Positions 27,424 through 35,221 of a stretch of 64,000 nucleotides of DNA are shown here, piece by piece. Source of the stretch: an uncultured Collinsella sp. (GTDB taxonomy: Bacteria; Actinomycetota; Coriobacteriia; Coriobacteriales; Coriobacteriaceae); contig CABUKS010000008.1 in assembly GCA_902492235.1 (NCBI GenBank), forward strand, positions 1 through 64,000, written 5' to 3'. Below the pieces are notes generated by a model. The model saw only the letters and a program-made list of their open reading frames with translations. It did not search any database and was not told where the DNA came from. The translations under genes were made by a program, and so were the position numbers. Every line of letters starts with the position of its first letter. The first letter of the stretch is position 1.

Positions 27424-28145
27424 GTGAACAGGCCGTATGTTTTCTGCCACATGATGTGCGCTTTGGACGGAAAGATCATGGGCGGTTACATGGGAACGCC
27501 GCAGGGCAGAGCGGCGGGCGATGCGTTCTACGACATCGCCTTTGGGAAAGAGCCCTTTTACCATCACCAGGGCTGGCTGTCCGGCAGGGTGACAACGGAC
27601 GACAACTTCACCTTCTACAGGAAGCCGGACCTGGACGAAGATGCGCCGGTCGTTCCGGCAGGTGATTTCATCGCGCAGCCGGACTTCGGAATGTTCTATG
27701 TCTCCGTGGACCCCACGGCAAGCTGGGGTGGAAAAGCAGCACCCTGCGCTATGTGGACACCACCGCCCATGTCGTCGAGGTGCTGACAGAGCGGGTCGGC
27801 AACGCCTACAGGGCATTTTTGAGAAAGCTGGGAATCTCGTACATCATCGCGGGAGAAACGGAGCTGGATCACGGTCTGGCCCTTTCCAAGCTGAAAGAAG
27901 AATTCAACATCGAGACCCTGATGCTGGGCGGTGGCGGCGTGCTGAACTGGTCGTTCCTGCAAGCGGGGATGTGCGATGAGATTAGCATCGTGTTGGCGGC
28001 GGCGGCAGACGGGAGCCCGGATACGCCTCCGGTTTTCCGAGCCGCAGAAGGCATTTCGGAGAGCAAGGCCCTTGGCTTCACGCCGAAAGAGGCGAAGGCC
28101 ATGGACGGCGGGGCGGTCTGGCTGCGCTATGGCGTGAATCGATAA
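27424..28145 (+). pseudogene. RibD-C/dihydrofolate-reductase-like gene with a frameshift
   Basis: The first part (27424 to about 27718, MNRPYVFCHMMCALDGKI ... FYVSVDPT) and the second part (GKLGWKSSTLRYVDTTAHVVEVL ... GGAVWLRYGVNR) together form a complete RibD C-terminal reductase of about 240 residues, with the NADPH-site GGGGVLNWSFL near the end. One G is missing at about 27718: inserting it in ACGGCAAG restores a single frame. First gene of the MerR-controlled operon. It could be a real null mutation or a sequencing error. Confidence 0.85.
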
Positions 28146-28167
28146 TCTTTAGCAGGAGGTTTCAATT

Positions 28168-28599
28168 ATGAGGTATGAACGAAAAGAGCAGTTCGAGAAG
28201 GTCAACGCATTCGGCACGGGAACGGCGAACACCGCCTATGCCCAGTACTTCACCGGCGAGTCGTTCCTGAATCCGCTGACCGATCCGGAAGGCGGCCTGT
28301 TCGCCGCCAACGTGACCTTCGAGCCGGGATGCCGCAACAACTGGCATATCCACCATGCGGACAAAGGAGGCGGTCAGCTCCTGATCTGCACGGCTGGTGA
28401 GGGCTGGTACCAGGAGGAAGGCAAGGCCGCCGTCAGCCTGCACGAGGGCTGCGTCGTGATGATCCCCGCCAACGTCAAGCATTGGCACGGAGCGAAGAAG
28501 GACAGCTGGTTCAGCCATATCGCCGTGGAGGTTTCCGGCGTGAATTGCGAGAACGAGTGGTGCGAGCCGGTATCCCATGAAGAGTACGCAAGGCTGTAG
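28168..28599 (+). CDS. cupin-domain protein
   Basis: A 143-residue single cupin. The first motif reads NWHIHHADKGGGQLLICTAGEGWY (metal-binding histidines) and the second motif is around IPANVKHWHGAKKD. The family often pairs with carboxymuconolactone-decarboxylase-like proteins, as here (next gene). AGGAGG precedes the start. Probably a small metal-dependent enzyme, substrate unknown. Confidence 0.87.
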   Translation: MRYERKEQFEKVNAFGTGTANTAYAQYFTGESFLNPLTDPEGGLFAANVTFEPGCRNNWHIHHADKGGGQLLICTAGEGWYQEEGKAAVSLHEGCVVMIPANVKHWHGAKKDSWFSHIAVEVSGVNCENEWCEPVSHEEYARL

Positions 28600-28612
28600 G
28601 GAGGAACGAAAC

Positions 28613-28939
28613 ATGGCAGTCAAGCAGACGGCAGGCAGAGATGCCCTGGGCGAATTCGCCCCGAAATTCGCGGAACTGAACGATGACGTGCTCTTCGGAG
28701 AGGTCTGGAGCCGAGAGGGGCAGCTCAGCCTCCGCGACCGCTCCCTCGTGACCGTCGTCGCGCTGATGGCTCAGGGACTTACCGATGAGAGCTTCCGCTA
28801 TCACCTGACGGAGGCAAAGAAGAACGGTATTACAAAAGAAGAAATTGCGGAGGTCGTGACCCATGCAGCCTTCTACTGCGGCTGGCCCAAGGCGTGGGCG
28901 GTTTTCCGCATGGCAAAGGATATCTGGGGCGAGGAGTAG
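28613..28939 (+). CDS. carboxymuconolactone decarboxylase-family protein
   Basis: A 108-residue all-helical AhpD/CMD-like protein. The characteristic helix HAAFYCGWPKAWAVFRMAKD and upstream SLRDRSLVTVVALMAQG are present. The AhpD CxxC pair is missing (only one Cys in this helix), so a peroxidase-type thiol role is unlikely. Start at 28613 with GGGAGGAA; the gene lies 13 bases after the cupin gene in the same operon. Confidence 0.88.
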   Translation: MAVKQTAGRDALGEFAPKFAELNDDVLFGEVWSREGQLSLRDRSLVTVVALMAQGLTDESFRYHLTEAKKNGITKEEIAEVVTHAAFYCGWPKAWAVFRMAKDIWGEE

Positions 28940-28943
28940 AACG

Positions 28944-29813
28944 ATGATCTTGAATGAAACCTACCCGTTGGCAAACGGAGTTCAGGTTCCCAAGCTGGGA
29001 CTGGGCACCTGGTTCATCGACGATGCCGAGGCGGCGGAAGCCGTTCGTGAGGCGGTAAAGCTGGGCTATCGCCTGATCGACACCGCACAGGCCTACGGAA
29101 ACGAACGCGGCGTCGGCGAGGGTGTGCGCACCTGCGGCGTCCGCCGGGAAGAGCTTTTCGTCGCCAGCAAGATCGCAGCAGAGATGAAAACCTACGAGGA
29201 TGCGGCGAAGTCCATCGATGAGACGCTAGAGAGGATGGGGCTCGACTACCTCGACCAGATGATCATCCACTCTCCCCAGCCGTGGAGCGAGTTCCGTGTG
29301 GAGAAGCGCTATTTCGAGGAGAACAAAGAGGTCTGGCGTGCGTTGGAGGATGCGCGGGCGGCGGGCAAGGTCAAGGTAATCGGCGTGTCCAACTTCCTGC
29401 AAGATGACCTTGAGAACCTCCTGGGCTCTTGTCGCGTGATGCCCATGGTCAATCAGATCCTCCTGCATATCACCAATACCGATTCGGCATTGGTGGACTT
29501 CTGCAAGGCGCAGGGCATTCAGGTGGAGGCATACTCTCCCATCGCCCACGGCGAGGCGCTGAAGAATCCGGCGATCGTTAAGATGGCAGTGAAGTACGGC
29601 GTATCTGCCGCCCAACTCTGCATCCGCTATGTCCTTCAGCTTGGAACCGTCGCGCTTCCCAAGACGGCAGATCCCGCCCACATGGAAAGCAACGCGGACG
29701 TGGATTTCGCGATCTCCGAGGAAGACATGGAAACTCTCAAGAACATGGAGCGCATCGCCAACTATGGTGAATTCAGCGCATTTCCCGTGTTCAGCGGAAA
29801 GCCTCTTGCATGA
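28944..29813 (+). CDS. aldo/keto reductase
   Basis: A 289-residue NADPH-dependent reductase. The catalytic set is visible: Asp in LIDTAQAYGNE, Tyr of the same motif, Lys in VASKI, and His in MIIHSPQPW. The cofactor loop VALPKTADPAHMESN is near the C-terminus. The start at 28944 is four bases past the preceding stop and avoids the long overlapping upstream frame. In a MerR-controlled operon with other reductases it may detoxify carbonyl compounds. Confidence 0.93.
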   Translation: MILNETYPLANGVQVPKLGLGTWFIDDAEAAEAVREAVKLGYRLIDTAQAYGNERGVGEGVRTCGVRREELFVASKIAAEMKTYEDAAKSIDETLERMGLDYLDQMIIHSPQPWSEFRVEKRYFEENKEVWRALEDARAAGKVKVIGVSNFLQDDLENLLGSCRVMPMVNQILLHITNTDSALVDFCKAQGIQVEAYSPIAHGEALKNPAIVKMAVKYGVSAAQLCIRYVLQLGTVALPKTADPAHMESNADVDFAISEEDMETLKNMERIANYGEFSAFPVFSGKPLA

Positions 29814-29827
29814 GGAGAATGCGTGAA

Positions 29828-30304
29828 ATGAAAACCTTGATTCTGTACTACTCCTATGGAGGCAACACGAAGCGCATCGCCGAGATGATCCAGAGGGAAA
29901 TCGGCGGGGATATTGCTCGTATGGATACGGTTGTTCCCTACGATGGCGATTATGATGAAGTCGTCAATCAGGGGCAGCGTGAGATTGCCGAGGGTTATTG
30001 CCCGGAACTGAAGCCGCTGAACATTGGCTGGAGAGATTACGACGCCATCATCCTGGGTTCTCCTGTCTGGTGGTACACCTTTGCGCCCGCCATGCGCAGT
30101 TTCCTGGAGCGGGCTGACCTGACCGGGAAGATCGTGTATCCGTTTGCCACCAATGGCGGCTGGCTGGGACACGCGCTGAAGGACTTTGAGGAAGCCTGCA
30201 AAGGCGCAATCGTGAAGCCGGGCCTCGATGTGCAGTTCGATGAATCCATGCTCCGTACTTCTGAGAAAGATATTCAGGCATGGATTAATACAATCCGCAG
30301 ATAA
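29828..30304 (+). CDS. flavodoxin
   Basis: A 158-residue FMN flavodoxin. The FMN phosphate loop YYSYGGNTKRIAEMI is at 7-21, the second loop ILGSPVWWYTFAPAMRSFL around 80, and PFATNGGWLGHAL follows. The start at 29828 has AGGAG ten bases upstream and lies just after the reductase stop; two in-frame ATGs slightly upstream are possible. Last gene of the MerR-controlled operon, probably supplying electrons to it. Confidence 0.93.
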   Translation: MKTLILYYSYGGNTKRIAEMIQREIGGDIARMDTVVPYDGDYDEVVNQGQREIAEGYCPELKPLNIGWRDYDAIILGSPVWWYTFAPAMRSFLERADLTGKIVYPFATNGGWLGHALKDFEEACKGAIVKPGLDVQFDESMLRTSEKDIQAWINTIRR

Positions 30305-30550
30305 TCGATCTGCAGCTTTCGGCATCCGCCACAGAGCTGGCAAGGGTTTGGGGCAAAACGAAAGCTCAACGCCCTGAGTTTGAAGTGATTTTATTGTAAC
30401 TGTCTTGGCTTTTATTCCCGGAACCGACAAAGCGTGCCTCCGCCTCTTTTGCGTGAAGCCGGCCGGGATGTGAGGTAGTTTTGCGTCAGCAGATTAGTGC
30501 AAGGGGCCAACGGACGGGGCTTCATTGGCCCCTTGCGCATCGATTGCGAA
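30305..30550. other. intergenic region between convergent genes
   Basis: Holds the hairpin at 30499-30536 and otherwise nothing I recognise. A weak CGAAAGCT/AGCTTTCG pair around 30313-30367 could help end the flavodoxin operon. Confidence 0.3.
30499..30536 (-). terminator. hairpin after the small cupin gene
   Basis: Perfect arms GCAAGGGGCCAA and TTGGCCCCTTGC with a 14-nt loop, beyond the stop at 30551. No clear U-run. Confidence 0.55.
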
Positions 30551-30904
30551 TTAGAACATGATAGCGTCGTCGGCCGTGAAGGCATCAAGGGATCCCTGCT
30601 TGACCTGGATGCAGACGTATGTGATGCCCGAGTCGGACGCGGCGCGGAACTGGCGGTGTGCGGCGGGGGAAATGCGCAGCCAGTCGCCGGCTGCAAGCTC
30701 GATTTCCTCACCGTCGATCGTGACCGAGCCCGCGCCCTCGAGCACGCCATAGATCTCCTCGTTTTCCTTGTGTGCATGGACGAACGGAACGCCAACGCCG
30801 GCGGGAAGATTGTTGATACTCACCTCTGCCCCGGTAAGCCCGAGCACCTCGTGCAGCTCGACACGGCTCTCATTTCCGATGCGGGTCTTTGCATAATTAG
30901 CCAT
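30551..30904 (-). CDS. small cupin protein
   Basis: A 117-residue single-domain cupin: motif 1 VPFVHAHKENEEIYGVLEGAGSV, motif 2 LAAGDWLRISPAAHRQFRA. Divergent from an HxlR regulator, with an inverted repeat between them, so probably controlled by it. Start with GAGAGGAAC. Function beyond the fold is unknown; such proteins are often annotated as mannose-6-phosphate isomerase-like without evidence. Confidence 0.88.
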   Translation of the reverse strand: MANYAKTRIGNESRVELHEVLGLTGAEVSINNLPAGVGVPFVHAHKENEEIYGVLEGAGSVTIDGEEIELAAGDWLRISPAAHRQFRAASDSGITYVCIQVKQGSLDAFTADDAIMF

Positions 30905-30987
30905 AATGGTTCCTCTCTTTGGGTTGATTTACCTTGCAGGCATCTCCTGCGTGAGTTATATTCAACGCGAAGGCGCATGCAAATACG

Positions 30988-31015
30988 AGTACGCACATAT
31001 TTGTAACTGCGTACT
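30988..31015. promoter_or_regulatory. inverted repeat between the cupin and hxlR genes
   Basis: AGTACGCA and TGCGTACT separated by 12 bases, in the divergent control region. The size and spacing suit a dimeric HxlR-type regulator. Confidence 0.65.
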
Positions 31016-31031
31016 TTTTTGTGAAACCGGT

Positions 31032-31382
31032 ATGGTCAAGGAGGTTGGGTCTCCCGTGATGGCGAAAGAGGAGCTTCCGGAGTGTCCGGTCGCAACGGCG
31101 GTAGCGCTCATTGGCGGAAAGTGGAAGCTGCTCATTATCCGTAACTTGCGCGTACGCCCTTGGCGTTTCAACGAGTTGCGCCGCAACCTTGAGGGGATCT
31201 CTCAGAAGGTGCTTACCGACAGCCTGCGGCAGATGGAGGATGATGGGCTGGTCTTTCGCCATGACTATGGCGAGAATCCTCCCCGCGTTGAGTATGGCCT
31301 TACCGAGCTCGGCCGCCAGATGATGCCCGTCATGGACTCGCTCGCAGACTTCGGCGCCTATTACAAGACGGTCGTTTCGTAG
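31032..31382 (+). CDS. HxlR-family transcriptional regulator
   Basis: A 116-residue winged-helix protein with the HxlR pattern: conserved N-terminal Cys (ELPECPVATAVALIGGKWKLLIIRNL), FNELRRNLEGISQKVLTDSLRQMEDDGLV, and YGLTELGRQMMPVMDSL. The Cys in the CP motif is the one that senses thiol or aldehyde stress in related proteins. The start may be 31059 rather than 31032, because AAGGAGG lies at 31038-31044. It probably controls the divergent cupin gene. Confidence 0.92.
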   Translation: MVKEVGSPVMAKEELPECPVATAVALIGGKWKLLIIRNLRVRPWRFNELRRNLEGISQKVLTDSLRQMEDDGLVFRHDYGENPPRVEYGLTELGRQMMPVMDSLADFGAYYKTVVS

Positions 31383-31403
31383 CGGACACGCTGCTTAGGG
31401 GGC

Positions 31404-31436
31404 GGAGAATCGCTACGAGTACGATAGCGATTCTCC
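31404..31436 (+). terminator. hairpin after the HxlR gene
   Basis: Perfect twelve-base arms GGAGAATCGCTA and TAGCGATTCTCC with a nine-base loop, 20 bases after the stop. No U-run. Confidence 0.55.
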
Positions 31437-31534
31437 TGCGGCTGCCGTCGATTCCGTAGTTATAGAGCGGAAGGAGACTGCAATGGGGTCGTCCGCCCCA
31501 CAAGAAGGCCCTTCCTTCCCGGTATGGCGCCGAC

Positions 31535-31756
31535 ATGCGCACGCTGGCTCAAACTGCTCGATGCGCGAAGTGTTGTTATGGCTTCACTCAGTCTGCGGAC
31601 GCCCAATCATCCGCGCACCACATTCTGCCCATGTGCATGGGCGGCTGCCCCCACCGCCATATGGTCTCCGGCGTGCGCCGTTGCCCCTGGTTCAAAGACG
31701 ACCCCGATGCCTACGTCCTCGCCAAAACTCGAGCCGCCCGCAAGAGCCGCCAATAA
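31535..31756 (+). pseudogene. C-terminal remnant of a radical-SAM SPASM protein
   Basis: About 70 residues with cysteine spacing ARCAKCCYGF, then ILPMCMGGCPHRHMVSG and CPWFKDDPDAYVL, the pattern of a SPASM auxiliary-cluster domain (CMGGCP...CP/W-F-K). No radical-SAM core (CxxxCxxC) precedes it. An ATG with a good AGGAG at 31483 lies in a different frame. Probably the tail of a deleted peptide-maturase or sulfatase-maturase gene. Confidence 0.5.
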
Positions 31757-31998
31757 AACCTCCGGCCCTGCTTGGCCCTGGGAGTAAAAGTCAAACTTGC
31801 CCGATCCACGCCTCGCGTAAGGGCCGTTCTACTTCCCAAACCTGATCTGCCTGTCGCACAGCTCTAGGGCGACAAGGGAAGCCTGGGCCACCTCCTTGAT
31901 ATCTTCCACGAACTACTGGAGTGCGGCACAGTCGGATGACTGGACCGTTTTCGTTGGAGCTTGGTTGTTTGCCTGTGTGAATGGCGTATTTGCTTTAG

Positions 31999-32919
31999 TT
32001 AGCGGTTGCGACGCCTTGTTGCGGAAATACCAACTGCTGCAACTGCGCCACCGGCAACACTCAGGGCGACAGCCATCGCACCGTTGTCGCCCGTCGCGGG
32101 TAAGGTGGTCCCGGCTGGTTTAACCGCCGCTACTGCCTTAGTGGAAACGGGATTTGCCGCGGGCTTTTCTGCCTTGGGCTGCGGTGTGGGCTCGGGCTTG
32201 GTTTCCGGTTCGGGTTTGACCTCTGGGCTCGGTTTAACACTTGGATTGGGTTTGGAACCGCTCGTATCGGTTGCAATCAAGTGCACGTCGCTGTCGAAGA
32301 CGTAGCGGATGTAGTAATCGTGCCGCGTCTCGTGCATAATCCCCTGCCCGCTGTCGAAGTCGCGGTCAACGTGTGTGCCAAGGCGGGTTGAGCTGGTGAG
32401 GTTCAGTCTGTAAGGGATTTGGTCGTCGGCGTAGCCGCCTGTAAAGACAGCGGTTGCTCTAACGTGATTGTCGATCATGGTCAGGGCAATAGAGACGCTG
32501 GCCTCTTTGGGGTTCTCGGTTTTTATAAGGCCTTCGGTATCGGTGTCGATCTTGAAGAGATGGACGGTGTCGTTAAGCCCGTAGATGAAGTCCTCGGGTT
32601 TGTCGGGGAAATCGTATACAAACGCCTCATTCTGGACCAACATGAAGGCAGGAGGGAGCTCCAGGTCATAGTTATGGTCGACAACGGTGGTAGCTGTGAG
32701 GCTGCCTTCTGCGTTGGCTTCGTCGCAGGTAATGGGTGCTGCGACATCGGTTTCGGGCATTTCTGTCGCCAGTGCTGCGCAGGGTAGCAAAAGCAGTCCT
32801 GCCACAAGAATGCTTACTCCGAAGGCGGCGATTCTGGCGTCTGCATGACGCTTGACGTCGCGGATAGACAGGCCAGTCCGTTTGTTATGGGTCTGCGGTG
32901 CAACATGCTGTCCATACAT
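31999..32919 (-). CDS. LPxTG-type cell-wall anchored surface protein
   Basis: A 306-residue exported protein. The signal peptide has a long N-region and a hydrophobic core at about 31-50, with likely cleavage after ALA (52). The ectodomain (~55-215) is unrecognised. A Pro/Lys/Glu-rich wall spacer (KPSPEVKPEPETKPEPTPQPK) follows. The sorting signal is LPATG at 273-277, a hydrophobic helix and a RRRNR tail. Start with AAGGAGCG. Sortase would attach it to peptidoglycan. Confidence 0.87.
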   Translation of the reverse strand: MYGQHVAPQTHNKRTGLSIRDVKRHADARIAAFGVSILVAGLLLLPCAALATEMPETDVAAPITCDEANAEGSLTATTVVDHNYDLELPPAFMLVQNEAFVYDFPDKPEDFIYGLNDTVHLFKIDTDTEGLIKTENPKEASVSIALTMIDNHVRATAVFTGGYADDQIPYRLNLTSSTRLGTHVDRDFDSGQGIMHETRHDYYIRYVFDSDVHLIATDTSGSKPNPSVKPSPEVKPEPETKPEPTPQPKAEKPAANPVSTKAVAAVKPAGTTLPATGDNGAMAVALSVAGGAVAAVGISATRRRNR

Positions 32920-33240
32920 AAGACGCTCCTTGTTCGTAGGCCGGTTTCCGCGGATCTATATTGCGCCTGGCCGATGCGGCTAGGCTCTTTCACGCGAACG
33001 CTTATGCGAGCAGGGAGAAAGCTCAAGCTAATTTTCTCACAGTCGATACTTTGCGAGCAACGATTTGCTGTTCAATTTTCGGAGAGAGAGTCAAGGTGGC
33101 CGAGGAGTTATCAGGCAATGAGATTGTGTCTAGAGAACACGAACGAGAGATGCGATCTACAGACGACTGAATAGCTCCATCCGTTTTGGTTACAACGAAA
33201 TGTATGCCGCGCGCCTGCGGCATGAAGAAGGGAGATTCTT
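32920..33240. other. intergenic region without recognised content
   Basis: Contains the promoter of the surface-protein gene on one side and of the reductase on the other. A short open frame (about 32961-33170) has no ribosome-binding site and no family resemblance. I see no repeat. Confidence 0.3.
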
Positions 33241-33771
33241 ATGAATATCGTTGTATTGAGCGGTAGCCCGCGCAAGGGCGCCAATACCGACACCATGGTC
33301 GAGGCGTTTGCTGAGACCGCGCGTGAGGGTGGCCATACGGTCGAGGTCATCCGCGTTGCCAGTAAGAAAATCGCTGGTTGTCTGGGGTGTCAGTATTGCT
33401 TCGCCCACGAGGGCACTTGCGTGCTGAAGGATGACATGGCCAACGTGATCGAGTCGCTGAAAGACGCCGACATGGTTGTCTTCGCTTCGCCTATCTACTG
33501 GTTTGATATCACTGCGCAGGAGAAGGCCGCCATCGATCGCCTATACGCCTTCGGTGCTACGGGCTTCCCGTTCACCAAGACGGCCCTTTTACTCGATAGC
33601 CACAGCGAGGGCGTCTATGATGCGGCGATCGCTATGTACAAGTCGACCTGTGCGTACTGCAAGTGGGAGGACCAGGGCATTGTCGCCATCAGCGGTATGA
33701 CCGAGCGCGACAGCATGGCATCGTCGCCCAAGCTGGAAGAGGTGCGAGAGCTCGCCCGTAAGCTCGCCTAA
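33241..33771 (+). CDS. NADPH-dependent FMN reductase / flavodoxin-fold iron-sulfur flavoprotein-like
   Basis: A 176-residue flavodoxin-fold protein. FMN loop VVLSGSPRKGANTDTMVEAF (4-23), CLGCQYCFAHEGTC and then DDMANVI in the place of the cysteine-rich loop, and FASPIYWFDITAQEKAAIDR. The CxxCxYC arrangement is like iron-sulfur flavoproteins but could also be a plain reductase. The start at 33241 follows GAAGGGAG. Monocistronic. Confidence 0.86.
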   Translation: MNIVVLSGSPRKGANTDTMVEAFAETAREGGHTVEVIRVASKKIAGCLGCQYCFAHEGTCVLKDDMANVIESLKDADMVVFASPIYWFDITAQEKAAIDRLYAFGATGFPFTKTALLLDSHSEGVYDAAIAMYKSTCAYCKWEDQGIVAISGMTERDSMASSPKLEEVRELARKLA

Positions 33772-33781
33772 GGACAAGAAG

Positions 33782-33851
33782 AACGCATGGCTATCAGCGT
33801 TGGCGGAAAGCCTACTTCCCTTACCAAGAGGATTACTGATTGCCATGCGTT
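33782..33851. terminator. inverted repeat between convergent genes
   Basis: AACGCATGGCTATCAG (33782-33797) and CTGATTGCCATGCGTT (33836-33851) pair with one mismatch across a 38-base loop. It lies between the flavodoxin-fold gene and the convergent ATPase gene and may end both. Confidence 0.45.
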
Positions 33852-33878
33852 GATGTCCTTATGGACAATCTCCGCGTG

Positions 33879-34973
33879 CTAGGAGACTTTCTCGCTCAGG
33901 AACTCCCTGAATGCGGGGATGTCAAAGCCAACGAGACCACGCCCACGTTCCCCGATGACGCCGTCCTCGAGAAGGCGGCGTTTGTATTGGCTTGCGTAGT
34001 TGCTGGCGACGCCCATGCGTTTGGCTATCTCCGAGACCCTGCTGGGGCCAGAATCGGGCAGCATCGCGAGTAAAAACTCAATGTCTTTATCGGAAAGCTC
34101 TCGATAGGTCGTTTCGAGAATGCGATCACGCAGCTCCATGCGTGCGAGTAGGGAACCCTGCTGGACATCGGATGCACTGATTTGGGGCGAGTTCTCCGAA
34201 ACATCCCAAGTGCGATATCCGACGAGCTGCATCATGTAGGGGAATCCGTCGACGGCCTTCACAGCATTCTCGAGCGCTTCTGGTGTGATTGAACGTCCTC
34301 CGGCCTCAACGGTTTTGCGAAACGCGTTTGCAATTTCAACGTCAGTGATTCGTCCAAGCTGATGATACTGGGAGCGCCTGAGGAACGAGACGGAATCGTT
34401 ACGCAGCAACGCCGATACTTTGTAGGGCAGTCCTGCCATGAGTAGGGCAACTTTTTTACCTTCGCGTACAAAGTGCTGGTAAACAGAGGCAAATTGAAGC
34501 ATTTCTTCGAGATCGACGGTGACTTCATCGATGGTAATGAGAAGTCCGATGTCATGTTTTTCGAGTTGCTTAAAGATGCCATTCATGCGTGTGCGCCAGT
34601 TGCCCTGGACCTCTTGAGCATATGTCCAATCGATGCCCACTGGACCAATTTGAACGCCGTTTATGCGCGCATGAGGCTGTGAGAGGTAGCTATCTGCGGC
34701 TTCTTTGGTTCGCTCGATAATATCTTCGAGCATGCCTGGCATGGCGGAGACATTTGCTGCGATCCAACCGTGTTCAAGCGCCGTTTCTGAAAGGAGCGAG
34801 AGAAGCGCCGTCTTGCCCGTTCCCCTTGCGCCCGTAAAAATAGTCGACAGGTTTGGATCTCCCGGGCCGTTGATAAAACCACGGTTGATGTCACGCAGAA
34901 TATGCTCGCGACCCGCTAGAAAGGGAGGGATACTTCCGAACGTCGGGGTAAAGGGGTTCTTGCTGTACTCCAT
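33879..34973 (-). CDS. AAA/ORC-like ATPase with C-terminal winged helix
   Basis: A 364-residue ATP-binding protein: Walker A GARGTGKT at 48-55, Walker B LLITIDEV, sensor region RNDSVSFLRRSQYHQLGRI, then a lid domain and a winged-helix end (SEIAKRMGVASNYASQYKRRLLEDGVIG). The fold is like the ATPases of the AAA_16/Cdc6 class found in archaea and actinobacteria; the client is not known. Start at 34973 with AAAGGAGA; a longer frame would begin inside the tandem repeats. Monocistronic, no linked nuclease or toxin gene. Confidence 0.8.
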   Translation of the reverse strand: MEYSKNPFTPTFGSIPPFLAGREHILRDINRGFINGPGDPNLSTIFTGARGTGKTALLSLLSETALEHGWIAANVSAMPGMLEDIIERTKEAADSYLSQPHARINGVQIGPVGIDWTYAQEVQGNWRTRMNGIFKQLEKHDIGLLITIDEVTVDLEEMLQFASVYQHFVREGKKVALLMAGLPYKVSALLRNDSVSFLRRSQYHQLGRITDVEIANAFRKTVEAGGRSITPEALENAVKAVDGFPYMMQLVGYRTWDVSENSPQISASDVQQGSLLARMELRDRILETTYRELSDKDIEFLLAMLPDSGPSRVSEIAKRMGVASNYASQYKRRLLEDGVIGERGRGLVGFDIPAFREFLSEKVS

Positions 34974-34985
34974 GGTGTCTCCTTT

Positions 34986-35037
34986 GCAAGTTTTGCTAAT
35001 TTTTGCAAGTTTTGCTAATTTTTGCAAGTTTTGCTAA
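34986..35037 (-). repeat. 19-bp tandem repeats at the ATPase promoter
   Basis: Two full copies and one 14-base copy of GCAAGTTTTGCTAATTTTT, directly before the ribosome-binding site of the ATPase gene. The AT-rich unit contains GCAA...TTGC half-sites and may be an autoregulatory operator or a promoter spacer prone to length change. Confidence 0.9.
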
Positions 35038-35140
35038 CGACCGACCAAAGGGCATCGAAGCAGTGACGCTGACATTTTTTAACGCAGAAAAATAAGCAGA
35101 AATCAATTAATCTGCGTTAAGAAATAGTTGAGAAGAAAAA

Positions 35141-35184
35141 CGACGAGTCCCGGGCGCAATGCCGTTGCGCTCCGGGCCTCGTCG
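35141..35184 (-). terminator. terminator of the topoisomerase A-subunit gene
   Basis: Long stem CGACGAG-t-CCCGG... / ...CCGGG-c-CTCGTCG with an inner GCGCAA/TTGCGC pair, followed on the minus strand by GTTTTTC. Confidence 0.9.
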
Positions 35185-35221
35185 CTTTGCGAAGTATCTA
35201 ACGGTCTCGTTGCCGTGGTAC

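Noticed and set aside
34986..35037. Plasmid-type replication origin at the tandem repeats
   Set aside because: The repeats are iteron-like, but the adjacent ATPase is not a Rep protein I recognise and no partition genes are near. Kept only as a regulatory repeat.
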